DNA of 64,000 bases, taken from Dillenia suffruticosa. Taxonomy: Eukaryota > Streptophyta > Magnoliopsida > Dilleniales > Dilleniaceae. The notes beneath the pieces are model-generated. The model was not told the DNA's origin. It searched no databases and saw nothing but the letters and a program-made list of their open reading frames with translations. The stretch is from assembly GCA_033439265.1 (NCBI GenBank), contig JAVTVX010000005.1, forward strand, positions 2,118,001 through 2,182,000. The letters run 5' to 3'. Of this stretch, positions 34,487 through 46,200 are shown one piece after another (the stretch's first letter is position 1; every line of letters starts with the position of its first letter). Both the position numbers and the translations under genes were made by a program.

Positions 34487-37400
34487 ATGGTGGGGTTGGG
34501 GTTGGGATCTGATTTAGTTAGGAATCTGACGCAGGCAGACGAACAAGTGATACCAATATCGGTGTTCGTGGCTGTACTATGTTTGTGTTTAGTCATCGGT
34601 CACTTGCTCGAGGAGAATCGTTGGTTTAATGAATCTATTACTGCCATCTTAATCGTATGTCGTTCTTGTGTTTGCTTCGAAATTTATAATAAGTTTTTAG
34701 ATTTATTTTGATTTTGTTTTTCATTATTTGAACATAATTTGTGTTCTCTCCTTCATGTTCGTTTTGTTCAGTGGGTAGGCTTGATATGGTTATTAGGATT
34801 AAGGCCTTGTTTGGTGACATAATATAATAAAATCTAAAGTAAAGGGGCAATTTTCATTGTAGATACCTTAAAAGGTGCAAATGAAGTAGATATCATACTC
34901 ACACATTTACAACTCTCGTCCATTTTAATGGCGGAAGGTGCAAATGAAGTAGCAATGATTGCCTAGGACAAATATGCTTAGTTCTTTTAAAGGCGATCCA
35001 AAATCTAAAGTAAGAAGTTACTAAAATGGATGAGCATGTATGGTGCTTAAGCTTATCATCTTGTTTGATGGGGGCCAAGGAAAAGGCCTAAGATATGTGG
35101 CTCTGCATCACAAGCAAGTGCCTCAGCAGAATGAGGTTCATTAAAACTAAGACAGATTACATGATTCGCATAATGAAACTTGGACAAGGACAGTCAAGGT
35201 TGTGAAGTCTTAAGCTTATTCCTATGAATAAGGGCATATACAAGTCAAACATAGGAATTGGATCCTCAAAACTTTCTATTGCTGATCTGGAGTGATTGCT
35301 CCGCCCCTGTGTGGGCATAGTACGGATGAAGTATGCCCTTGATAATAGTTAAGCTTGCGAGCTCCTTTCTTTCCTGGGAAGAGAAGCATGATGAGATTGA
35401 GGTTTATCCTGCATTGCACAACATTTTAGTCTCAGTTCTCTTTTGGGCTCTGAAGAATCTTTGGTATGATGGGAATGTGTCTCGTCAACGTCATATATGT
35501 AAGGACTATGAAGATATCTAAACCTTATAACATACTGAGGAGAATGTGCCTCATATAATATAAAATGTACCTCTAGCGTTGCGGGTATAACTGAGGAAAA
35601 TGATGCATAAAAGCAAATCATATTTTTTCAAGGTCTTCTTCTGGTAAAGTTTCGACTAATTGTATATGGTCAACTTATTTTATGCCACTAATTGCTTTTT
35701 ATCAGGGATGCCTGACTGGGACGATAATTTTGTTTATCAGCAAGGGCAAAAGTTCTCATATTTTAAGATTCAGTGAAGAGCTCTTCTTTATATATCTCCT
35801 TCCGCCCATTATCTTTAACGCTGGGTAAATGCTCCCTTCAGTATGTGCCATTAGCTTGATTGGTCTAGTCAGCCTCGCATACTTCTGGAATTTGACTTGT
35901 CACAGTATACTTTCTTCAGTTTTCAGGTTAAGAAAAAGCAATTCTTCCAGAACTTCTTAACCATCATTCTGTTTGGAGTGATTGGTGTTTTTATATCTTC
36001 AACCATCATAACTGCTGGTAATGCTAAATCCACATTAAGTTCTATCCTTTTCCAAATATCGGTGCTAACTACCTTCTTGGTTGGTGCATGATGCTATTTG
36101 TCTAGGCAGCTGGTGGCTGTTCCCAAAGTTCGGGCTTGTTGGTCTGACAGCAGGAGAGTACCTTGGTGTGACCCTTATCACTATAACTTTGTGTAAGATG
36201 GTTTACGATTTATGTAAACTTATAATTCCCATCGTGTTCTTCATGTTCAGCTATAGGGACAATTTTCTCATCAACGGACACTGTGTGTACACTCCAGGTG
36301 AGTTTGAGATGTCTAAACCAGAGTGCAGATTTTTCATAGTGACCACCGGGATTTTGATCAATTTGTACCACCCTGTAGGTTCTGCATCAAGATGAGACTC
36401 CTCTACTTTACAGCCTAGTCTTTGGGGAAGGTGTGGTGAATGATGCAACATCAGTTGTTTTCTTCAATGCAATTCAAAAACTTGATGGAAACATACTTGA
36501 TGCTTGGGCAGCACTCCATGTCTTTGGGGATTTCCTGTATTTGTTCTTTACAAGCACTGGCCTTGGAATAAGTGTGAGTTTGTTTGTATGACTACACATA
36601 TATCTAAATATGAGACGTGTGGTTGCTGTTATGCTTCAACTTTTACACGCTAACTTTCTGCGTGTCATTATCCTTGCCACTTTGCCCTTGGTTTCAATGT
36701 TTCAGGCTGGTCTTTTGACTGCATATGCCCTTAAGGCCTTATGCTTTGGTAGGTAAGTGTTATTTTGTTGTTGACTATATCAAATTATACAGATAATATG
36801 CTTGCAATTATTTCTTTTCTGAATACTGAGAATGATTTTGGCTGCATGATGCATGTAAATTGTTCACTTTTGCCCTTTTTTTGCAGCCATTCGTCTGATC
36901 GTGAAATAGCATTGATGCTTTTAATGGCATATTTATCGTACATGTTGGCTGAGGTATTTGTATGTGATCGGAGATTTTCATCAAATTTGTTGCAGTTTAA
37001 TCTTATAAAAAGTTTTCTTGGTTAGCTATTTTTAGTTTTACCATTATTAGATTAGTTTATGATCAAGACATAACTGAAAGCAGAACCAGACTTTATTGTT
37101 AAGCCAAAATTACTGGGGAAAAAAAAAAAAGAACTTTGGAAATCCACCCACCTTGGTATAAGCTTACTGCAGTATGCACCACAATTGAATTTCTCACTTT
37201 GTTGGTTTTAAGTGACACAAACTGGTTAACAAAACTTGATTTTGCTGGTTGGCACAGTTGTTGAGCCTAAGTGGGATTCTTACCGTCTTCTTTTGTGGGA
37301 TAGTCATGTCACATTATGCATGGCATAACGTGACTGACATTTCAAGAATTACAACCAGGCAAGTGCCAAAAAAAAATGATGTTATTCTTGGAAGCTTATC

Positions 37401-38290
37401 TATGTGGTTTGCCAAAACTCTCTGTTGAGAGATGGTGGAAGTGACCATGGTCCTTTCCATCACGTGGCATGTGATGTAGAACATTTGATTATGCAGCTGC
37501 CGATATAATGAGTCCACCTTCTGTTTTGTAGGCATGTGTTTGCAACTATATCCTTTATTGCTGAGACATTTATCTTTCTCTATGTTGGAACAGATGCTCT
37601 TGACACAGAGAAGTGGAAAGTGAGCAAGCTAAGGTAACCTAGCTTCACTCTTATGTGTAATATCTAGAATATCTGTACTATGAGAACATTTGTTGTACAC
37701 ATGATGAAGGCTTGCCTGGTTCTGTTCTCTTCAAAGGTGTTACTCTTAAATTATCGAGGTTTTCCATTTCTGTTTGGATAATTGAACTCTTTCCATGTGA
37801 CGGAAATGTTCTTATGTTGCGATTGAACTGATTGATCCAATGACATACTACTTCGTACTCTGCTGATTGATTGTGAGCGTGACATAAATCTGTGCACCGT
37901 AAATTTAAAGATCTTAAATAGGCCAGCATTATATGGTGTTGGAATATTGTTTCAATCAGCTTATTCATGTAGGTCTCTTCATGTGCAGGTTTGGCAATTC
38001 AATAGGCATATGGTGCACCATAGTGTTTTTAGTACTACTTGGACGGGCTGCATTCATTTTTCCCCTATCTGCACTTTCAAATTACATGAACCGAGTTCCC
38101 GATAGATCGCCATCAATCACCTTTAAACACCAGGTAGCTTTTTGTATTGTCACTCACAGCAACTCTACATGCTCTGCATCAGAGAATATGCACTTTGCTA
38201 ATGGGATTGACTTTCTGTATCATGTAGATAATAATTTGGTGGGCTGGTCTCATGAGAGGAGCTGTCTCTATTGCTTTGGCATTTAAACAG

Positions 38291-38334
<44 letters not shown>

Positions 38335-38811
38335 GTTAGTCCATGGGCCAAACTTTTGTCTATTACTCGTTTCGCTCTTGTTCAGTTCACAATCTCGGGC
38401 ATAACATGGGATCCAGTGAATGCAACAATGATTACTAGCACTGTTATTGTTGTACTCTTTAGCACATTGGTACGTGGTTTCATAATCATGCATGTCTGAA
38501 AAATGAAATTTGATCCTATACATGCCAAGTTATGTTTGTAGGTGTTTGGTATTTTCACGAAGCCGCTAGTGAATTTTCTGCTTCCCCATGGTGCCAACAG
38601 CCACCAGGAATCAAAGGCCCCGAAAGAGGATCTTGCCCTCCCACTAATTTCCTTTGAAGAATCTACTTCAACTAACCTAAGCCGTGCCAAGGAAAGTTTG
38701 TCCATGCTACTAGAGAGCCCTGTTCGTACCATACATTCTTACTGGAGGAAGTTTGATGACACATGCATGAGACCTATCTTTGGTGGGCCGTGCAGAAATC
38801 AGTCTAGGTAG
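34487..38811 (+). CDS. NHX4: Vacuolar-type Na+(K+)/H+ antiporter, NHX4-like, 14 exons, 521 aa
   Basis: CPA1 antiporter exchanging cytosolic Na+ or K+ for H+ across an endomembrane, in plants usually the tonoplast. Exons: 34487-34654, 35706-35824, 35920-36017, 36106-36165, 36251-36297, 36379-36573, 36706-36752, 36887-36953, 37258-37358, 37532-37633, 37989-38133, 38228-38290, 38386-38469 and 38542-38811 (1566 nt). Landmarks: FVAVLCLCLVIGHLLEENRW in the first membrane segment, the amiloride-site motif FFIYLLPPII (83-92), SSTDTVCTLQ (155-164) and GEGVVNDATS with the conserved Asn185-Asp186. MRGAVSIALAF lies late in the membrane domain, followed by a hydrophilic tail ending FDDTCMRPIFGGPCRNQSR. 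Residues such as HLLEENRWFNESITAIL and SFEESTSTNLSRAKESLSML place it with NHX4 rather than NHX1/2. Intron 9 has a GC donor. An in-frame ATG at 34415 could add 24 residues, but family alignment favours 34487. Confidence 0.94.
38293..38330. repeat. (CT)19 microsatellite at an NHX4 splice donor
   Basis: Begins two bases inside intron 12 (donor AAACAG|GTTCTCTC) and fills about 40% of that 95-nt intron. Confidence 0.93.
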
Positions 38812-39360
38812 ATCTTATGGGCAATCATGAGAGACACACTGCTTTCCCTCTCGGGAATCAATCTACTGTTTGACAAGCCTAACGGAAACTTAGGTCTACG
38901 AATGTCCCAGTTGAATGAGCTAAATGATGCTGGACTTGGTGGATCATGTGATACGGGCGCAATATTTCAGATCAGGCTGGTTTGTACGAAGTATACGATT
39001 GCTTTGTGTAATTATTTAGCAGCTGTTTTATGTTTGATGATTATTATTTGGTTTCTTCTGTCAATGAATCCTAATTTTCCGGTGTTTTGATGGTTTTTAT
39101 GGATCAAATTTCATATTTGATGTTGCTTAACCAACCGTGCAAGTCAAATTTTGGTCATTTTGTTACAAAACACTGATTAATTGTATTCTCATACGTGAAA
39201 GATCAAGAGATAAACCAAATAACAGATCCAGTGACAGATGGAAAAGAAAACTTTGGGCTTCTAATATCAGCAATTACCAAGTGTGAGTTTGAAAAATGGA
39301 TCGAAAGCCGAAAAGGGTAACCACGCAAGTAACATAGCACAAAACAAGTAGATGCAGATC
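38812..39360. other. NHX4 3' region and spacer to the LTP gene
   Basis: Probable 3' UTR of NHX4 on the left and 3' UTR of the convergent lipid transfer protein on the right. An open frame at 38827-39090 begins 15 nt after the NHX4 stop; its sequence (MRDTLLSLSGINLLFDKPNG) has no recognised family and is probably UTR. Confidence 0.5.
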
Positions 39361-39678
39361 TTAGCATGCAACGGGGGCATTACGACCGCACTTTTTGGGC
39401 AATGCCATAGCGAGTGCAGGTTTAATTCCGAAAGTAGGAAGCATGGACTTGTAGTTGCAAAGACAGCGCATGTCAACCCTGCGCATGACCCGGCAGCAGC
39501 TACCAGTTGGGGGGCGTGGTTTTGGACCACTGACGGCGGGAAGACATTGAAGAAGCTTGTCGGAGTCCACATTGCATATCATTGACCCCGTGGCGCTAGT
39601 TGCCATCACCATGAACAAAACTAAAACAGCTGCCACTAGCATACCTTGTTTCATGGCCTGACCATCGGATTTTGCCAT
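39361..39678 (-). CDS. DIR1-like non-specific lipid transfer protein, 105 aa
   Basis: Small secreted eight-cysteine protein that carries lipids in the apoplast; the closest family remembered is DIR1, which is needed for long-distance defence signalling in Arabidopsis. Single exon with ATG at 39678 and stop at 39361. An N-terminal hydrophobic segment (MLVAAVLVLFMVMATSATG, about 13-31) is a signal peptide. The mature part shows the full eight-cysteine motif: C35, C45, C61-C62, C72-x-C74, C97 and C105. The residue between C72 and C74 is Leu, and the C-terminal block ALPKKCGRNAPVAC matches DIR1-type proteins. A TATA box lies 58 nt above the ATG. It converges with NHX4, with about 550 bp between stop codons. 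The LTP fold is firm; equivalence to DIR1 itself is not. Confidence 0.9.
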   Translation of the reverse strand: MAKSDGQAMKQGMLVAAVLVLFMVMATSATGSMICNVDSDKLLQCLPAVSGPKPRPPTGSCCRVMRRVDMRCLCNYKSMLPTFGIKPALAMALPKKCGRNAPVAC

Positions 39679-39735
39679 TGTGACAATATTCCCGATGGTG
39701 CAAGACCTGGAATTTCAGATATTAGGAGGTTATGA

Positions 39736-39741
39736 TTTATA
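39736..39741 (-). promoter_or_regulatory. TATA box of the LTP gene
   Basis: TATAAA (context CTATAAATC) on the minus strand, 58 nt upstream of the ATG, implying a leader of about 30 nt. Confidence 0.55.
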
Positions 39742-41372
39742 GAAAGGGGTTGGGGCGGAATGGAATATATTCCTCTGATTTGTTTAGATTAAAGCTTTTG
39801 TTGTTTTGCATGAAGAGAACAAAATCTTGTGACCACGCAACAGGTCTCAGGGAAGTCACGAGATGATGAAACTCTAGGGGTGCCAGCCTACATTTTACCA
39901 AACCGACCAAAGTTCGTTGGCAGGCTGTCTAAAAAAACTGTGACGAATCATTGGATCTTATGCATATAAGCTTTACGCAGAGCAATTTTGTGCAAAACCT
40001 TGGCAAGTTCATGTGATAATTTTGTCAAATACAAGCACACCATGGCTAATTTATCAGAGAAATTGCATGCCTGCAAGTTCTTTGAATCTATTTGCTAATC
40101 AAAAGAAATTGTCATCAAATTCGAATTCTGTTATATGGCAAGAGGTATCATATATACAAGTGGATTGAACATAAATAAGCTTGACAAAAACCTAAGGTCC
40201 TTCCCAGATGAACTTTGTGAGCTGCAGGGACCCTGAAATTAAGCTCTCATAATAATTTCATCTGTTTCCCTTCTACCATTACGTTTTCAATATGAAAATT
40301 ACAAAGAAATTTGTCCTAAAAGCACTTAAGTAAGATAAACGGATAGAGTACACCTACTATGAAAAGTCTTGCCAATGTGCCATGGCTAACCAAATCCTTC
40401 TACGATTAGCCAAAGTTAAAAGAACAGAGCACCAAGATGGCAAATCAATACACAGAGCACATGGTTCTTCAACTTGTTTTAGACATAAATGTGGAGCTGC
40501 AGTAGATCGGCCTCAATCTCAAGGTCATTTCCTACAATTAACACCAGCGTTTGATTTAGTTGCCTGAGACCGAAAAAACGCAGCATGAAGAAATAATAAT
40601 GATGAAATACTGAAGTGGTAGTGCCCATACAATATAGATAAACTGCACATGTTATTCAACGGGAGGCAAAAAAAATAGCATTCTGATTGGAAAATGCTAT
40701 GGCTCATCACTTTTGCAAGCCAATGACATTACCCCTTACTTATGCCCCTTCTACAACCTGCCGTGTATAAAGCAAATTTAAATAAAAGTTTATGATATGC
40801 ATTATGCCCATATGTGGTACAATAAGACATCTCCAAACAAATCTAAAGACATTTCCAAACAAATCTAAGTTCCATTTTCAACTCAAAGGCAAATACTCTT
40901 TCTTCCAACTTTAGAAGTTGAAACAGATTTCTTTGGTTACTAAGCAATCTAGCCTCAACCTCTAATTGTCTCAAAGATATTAAGATGAAACACATAACCT
41001 TACCCGGAATCAGGAACCGAATCAAACACATCAGGAGCCAGGGGAATAGACATGAGCTTTCCCATGAAAGAGCTCCTATTATTGCCCCAGCGGTGAAAGT
41101 TTTGCTCCCACCCCTTTGGAAACCAAGCAATTCCTTTTTCTTTGGAGGAACAGAGTTAGAATAATTCTCCCAAGTAAGCGGCACCCTTGAATTTCCCACA
41201 GGCTGAGCTACTGGTGCAACTTGTTCTTACCTCTAGTCACAGGTTATTAAAAAGGTATTGGCTGCAGCTAAAAGGTTTGTGAAACAAGCATGTCATTTTC
41301 CCCTGATCCTGGTAGCTATGCTTGCCCACTTACCATAGTTGTTTGAAGTAAAATTAGCTGCTAGTAAGAAAG
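39742..41372. other. Intergenic with a possible coding remnant
   Basis: No complete gene. On the minus strand at about 41225-41000 a frame reads VAPVAQPVGNSRVPLTWENY, then SNSVPPKKKELLGFQRGGSK; after a frame change SSFMGKLMSIPLAPDVFDSV follows, ending near a GGTAAG. The composition looks protein-like, but I do not recognise the family. It could be a decayed exon or lie in the 3' region of the SWIB gene. Confidence 0.3.
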
Positions 41373-41377
41373 CTTAG

Positions 41378-41830
41378 TGCCCGTTTGATAGGGCTTTTTT
41401 TTTACTTTTCTTCTCCTTATAAGGAGAACAAAAAATTAATAACTTTTGAAATTAAGTTAAAAGTTGTTTGGTATTTTTACTTTTAAAAATAAACTGATTT
41501 CATAACTTTTGAAATAAAGTTTAAAGTTTAAAGTTAAAGTTAAAGATAAAAAGAGGACACGAGGGTAAATAAATTTATGATATGGACATATTTGAAATTT
41601 CATATCCTTCAAGTGAGAATATAAATGGAATAAAAAGAAACAAATTCCCTAAAAAGTTGGCGTGTTTTTAAAAGGAGAAGCAAAAGCTCCTCTCAGGAGC
41701 TTTTGCTTTTTTTTGTTTTTCTTCATAAAAAAAACTCTTCTTTTTTTAAGAGTTTCTAAAAAAAATTGTTTGGCAGGGTTTCTTCTTAAAAGGAGAAGAG
41801 AAACCGAAAAAAAACCCTGCCAAACGGACA
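41378..41830. mobile_element. 453-bp MITE with 43-bp terminal inverted repeats
   Basis: Left end TGCCCGTTTGATAGGGCTTT, right end (reverse complement) TGTCCGTTTGGCAGGGTTTT; similarity continues through TTCTTCTCCTT. The ends are flanked by CTTAG at 41373-41377 and 41831-41835, a likely 5-bp target duplication. No coding capacity, so it is a non-autonomous DNA transposon. A nested perfect 13-bp inverted repeat (41679-41691 / 41695-41707, AGCAAAAGCTCCT) sits inside. The superfamily cannot be settled by eye. Confidence 0.82.
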
Positions 41831-41835
41831 CTTAG

Positions 41836-43228
41836 TCATAAAAACAAACAGCCAATTAGTCAGGCCAGGCAGCACAACAAGATTAGCAGCTTAGTATGGC
41901 AGCCAGCGAAGTAAGAACAAGCTCTACCTTAGCAGAACCACTGTAGAGCTGATTAAAAGGAGGCCAATAATCATAGATTTAAATCACAGTATCAATATCA
42001 CTTCTGGCTTTAAAGTTTCAGCCATAGCAGGGTTGTATGAAATGGTATTGCAGACTGAAAAATTTTTTCTCCTGAACTCATGTCAAAACTACATCTATAA
42101 TATTTGAACTTCATTATAAAAATTGTTCAAGCATTTTTAAAAGTATTGACTTGCTAGTGATAATTTTAGGAGGAAGTTTGGTAAGTGTAACCAATGTCTA
42201 CTTTGGTCATGTTTGTCACTTATTAGGGTTTTCCAAAGAAGGTTTTTATAAAGAAATAATCATTCCATATTTGTATCTCTCATATCCTTTTATTAATGAC
42301 AAAAGTGACCCTGACAATATATCTTGCAGTTTCCCACTTTTTTCCCTTTTTTTTTTTTAATTTTCCATTTCCTTAATGAAAGCTTCCATCTGAAATAAAA
42401 AAAAATTAAAACTCAAAATTTAAATATGATATAATAGGATATAAAAAGATGATTTTAATTTGACTAAATATCCTTACCTTTTACCTCCAGTTCTCGTCAA
42501 ATTCTTCTCAAAATCTTGGTGTGAAAACTAAGTTGCATGTGACAGTGGTATTGATACTATTGTTTATTTTAAGATCATATACCAATGCAAATTTAGATGT
42601 TGGTGCTATTTTAGATGGAAGTTTGTACCAAGGAAAATTTTAAGGAATTCAATTGGGAAAGAATGGAAAAAGATATTCCAATCATATGAAATATTATTAA
42701 GGTCATGTTTATCATAATAAACAAATATATATGTATATTAGATATAAATCTGGAATGATTACTCCCCTGAAAAAAGATACATGAGAGTGGAATGCCCACA
42801 CTCAACACATAAAAGTCAGTCTTGGGATAACGGGCTGATCTCACACAAGAGCTCACATCGACAGGAAGGTTTGGCACCTCAAAGTGAGCTCTTCACCACC
42901 TGTGACAATAGATGTGTGAAAAGATCATCCTTCTCTAAGTAGCACCCTTAGGGCACTCATTGAAAAAATCTTATCTAATATGAATAACACAAATTGACTA
43001 ACTCAAAAATTAAAATAAAATACTAGCACAAAATTTTAAGTTATTGAGTATAGATGAAACAACTTTTCATATCTTAAACAATTTAAGCTATAATGCTTGA
43101 CTTTTTATAAACTTTCTATTTTCTATACACATGCATGCATGTCTGCATCAAATAATGATAACAATAATAAAAATAAATATAAAACAAAACATCGATGAGT
43201 TTTACCAGCTCACAAATACAATTTGTTG
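41836..43228. other. Downstream region of the SWIB gene
   Basis: AT-rich DNA with no recognised gene. The 3' UTR of the minus-strand SWIB gene is expected in the right part. Confidence 0.45.
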
Positions 43229-46200
43229 TCACGATCTCTTATACAGGTGATGGCGTTCCAATATCTCATGTACCCCCACTGCATCAACGCTTTGACATCC
43301 CAGGAGTTCTTGGAGCTTTGCATCACATATTATATTCATAGAGTTGGGTGGTTCCTAAAAGGCAAGGAAAAGGGGCATTTAACCAAACATCAACCTCAAT
43401 GTTGTTATTTACAACTTCACAACAACCAGCAGCTAGAATTAAGAAAATCATCCTCAGCATGTCTACCAACAGCTCTTTCTATTCATTTAGGAAAAAGCCA
43501 CGGCTAAGCCTTATAATATCATCATGGTCATAGCAACCACCAAATAAGATGCCTAAATCAATTTAATTAGCAAATCAATCATTACTAATTACTCAGAAAA
43601 CAAGAATTCTTTAAAAAAAGAAGGCAAATCTGATCATTTTCTTTTTGTGAATACACAGTCCAAGAAAAGAAAAAGAAACAATTAAAATTCAGCATTATAA
43701 TCATCATCAGTTGGCACATAAAGTCGGTGTATTGGTAATTGTAGACATTCTCATAATAGATTTTGCTTTTCTAAACACCACGAATCAAGCAAGTTAAATT
43801 AAAGATTTGAGACATTAAAACTTTTCCTCCTAATTTTAAATGATTTTATACATTTGCAATCTATAGCCAGGGAGAGAGCCCAAGGAAAACATTATAGATG
43901 TTGAGAACACTTCCCACCTTCAGATTTTCTTAGAATCTATAGAAAACATCAACCTCAGCAACTAACTTGTGTAGGTAAAGGTTGGATCCACCGAAACAGG
44001 ACCAACAAGCTAATATTACAATTGAAACATGGTGTCCCTTTCCAGAGACACAAGATTTCCTGGACGCCGAGGTCAAGCCTACCTGAAAAGAGGATTGATA
44101 TAGAAGACCCTAAACAGCAGCCAGAAATCACTCTCTCCCTTCCATTGCCGCAGGATTTCCAGGATCCTGAGGTCAAACCTCCCCCAAAAAGAACATTGGT
44201 ACAAAAAGACCTTAAAGAGCCAATGATCAATCATTGCAAGGCAGTCAATGGTTCCTTTGAAAAGAATAAGATTTCTTGCATTCTTTATACGCTGACAGCA
44301 GCCAAATTGTACTAGCTATCATACTAAAACCATCACATAGAAATTCAGATTAGGACAGGAATAGCCTTAGTAAGAGTGACAAAGTTTATGTGTTGATTAA
44401 AAAATATCCAACCAAAAAGAAAACCTGTCATGGCAATTGCTAGTAAAAGCAAGCAAACAAGTTTTTGAGTTTTACATCCTTACAAGGAAAATATAAGGCT
44501 GAAATATATACAATTAGTCATCTAATGTTACTCAATAACATTACAGTATACATCATTGTTTATGGATGAAACAATATAATCATCAAAATAGATAACATAT
44601 AAATTTCACTTTCCTTAATTTTCATACTTAATGCATGAAAAGATCTAGCACAAGCAGAAGAAGATCATAAATCCAGGAAATCCAGAAATAATACAAACTC
44701 CAACAACAACAACCAAGCCTTTATCCCACTAAATGGAGTCGGCTATATGGATCCTTCTAAGCCATTGTACCCTATTTCATATCGTATGCTCACTTATATA
44801 ATTGTTTTCTTTAGAAATAACACAAACTCCACTACTATCAATTCACTCAATCAGCACAGATTGCAAAAGGAGGGAACAGACAAATTTTTTAGAGCAGTAA
44901 CCCACCTCCAGATGGTTGGACTTGATGTAGTCCCAAATACCCCTTAGAACCTCTGATTGCATCATCTCCCGTCCACTTGTGCCAAAGAAATTAGCAAGTG
45001 CTTCAGAAATTATCACAGGAGAACCAGATTCATTACTTCTAGTTACAGGCTCCGTTTCTACTTTTACTTTCTTCGAGTTCTGACCTGGCTCTTCTGCAAG
45101 TATCAAATCACAATTACCAAGCAGATATTTTCAACCTAGACTGAATATTAATTCCTGTTAATACATACTTGTAGGCTCGAGGGGAATAATATGTTTAGCA
45201 AGCAACTTATTCATCTTAAACATGTCAGTGCAGTCTGTCTCAAATACCAAGCGGAGCTCATCATTGCAAATAATCTTCCTCTTGTTACTTGGATCTTGGA
45301 GATTGTTTTTCCTTATATATGCCCACAACTGCTTCACAATCTGTGAAAGAATCAGAGAACTTTTAGAACCCTGAGCATTACAAAGAACTAAATGAGTTGA
45401 CAAAACTTTGATAAATATAGTAGGATATCAAGTTCAAACCTCAGTTCTTGCCAATGCTGGCTGACCAACGATAGCCTGAAGTGCAGGGGAAACCCCACAG
45501 ACTTTATTCAGACCTCCTGGGCCACCTCTTCTCTTCTTAGTCTGAGTGCTGCAATAAAATGATAAAACAATTCAAGGGTTTCCGCATCAGAATGACAAGA
45601 CTAAAATCACTGCTTTCACTGATAACATAAGTAATTTCCCAGTAAAACGAAACATTTTCCGAAAAACCAGCAGGATTAGCTCAGAAATCTATACATATAA
45701 ACCCAAACCAGCACCTGCTTAATTTTTATGCAAAGGGCTAAACTTTTCTAAATCAAAAGCAAAGGAAAAGAAGGCCACACTAACTTTGCCAAGGAGGTTC
45801 AAGTCCAAACCAATTCATAGATCATGTAGAGAGAGAGAGAAACACGATGCAACAGTTCCCATCTGACACTTGTATTAGCTTCTTCCAACACATAGTAACC
45901 AAGATCACTTTACCCCGCGTGATTTGAAACAAAACACTATAGCAATCGAGATACCCAAAATGGGCAATTTGAACTTAATACACGTGAATAAATTGACAGA
46001 CTACAGACCACATAAAGAGATTTTTTTTTTTTTTAAGACAAATCTGATGATGTTTTATTACTTCAGATCATACAACTGCTCGAAATACTTGTCCACGCAT
46101 TTAACTAGGCCTTGCCACATACTGCATACTCGGAAGTTACCATACAAAGTATCCATAACCCATATCATGATAAACCATGATCCAAATAACATCCCCTTCA

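Noticed and set aside
38827..39090. Separate gene after NHX4
   Set aside because: No family resemblance, begins 15 nt after the NHX4 stop on the same strand, and is best explained as 3' UTR.
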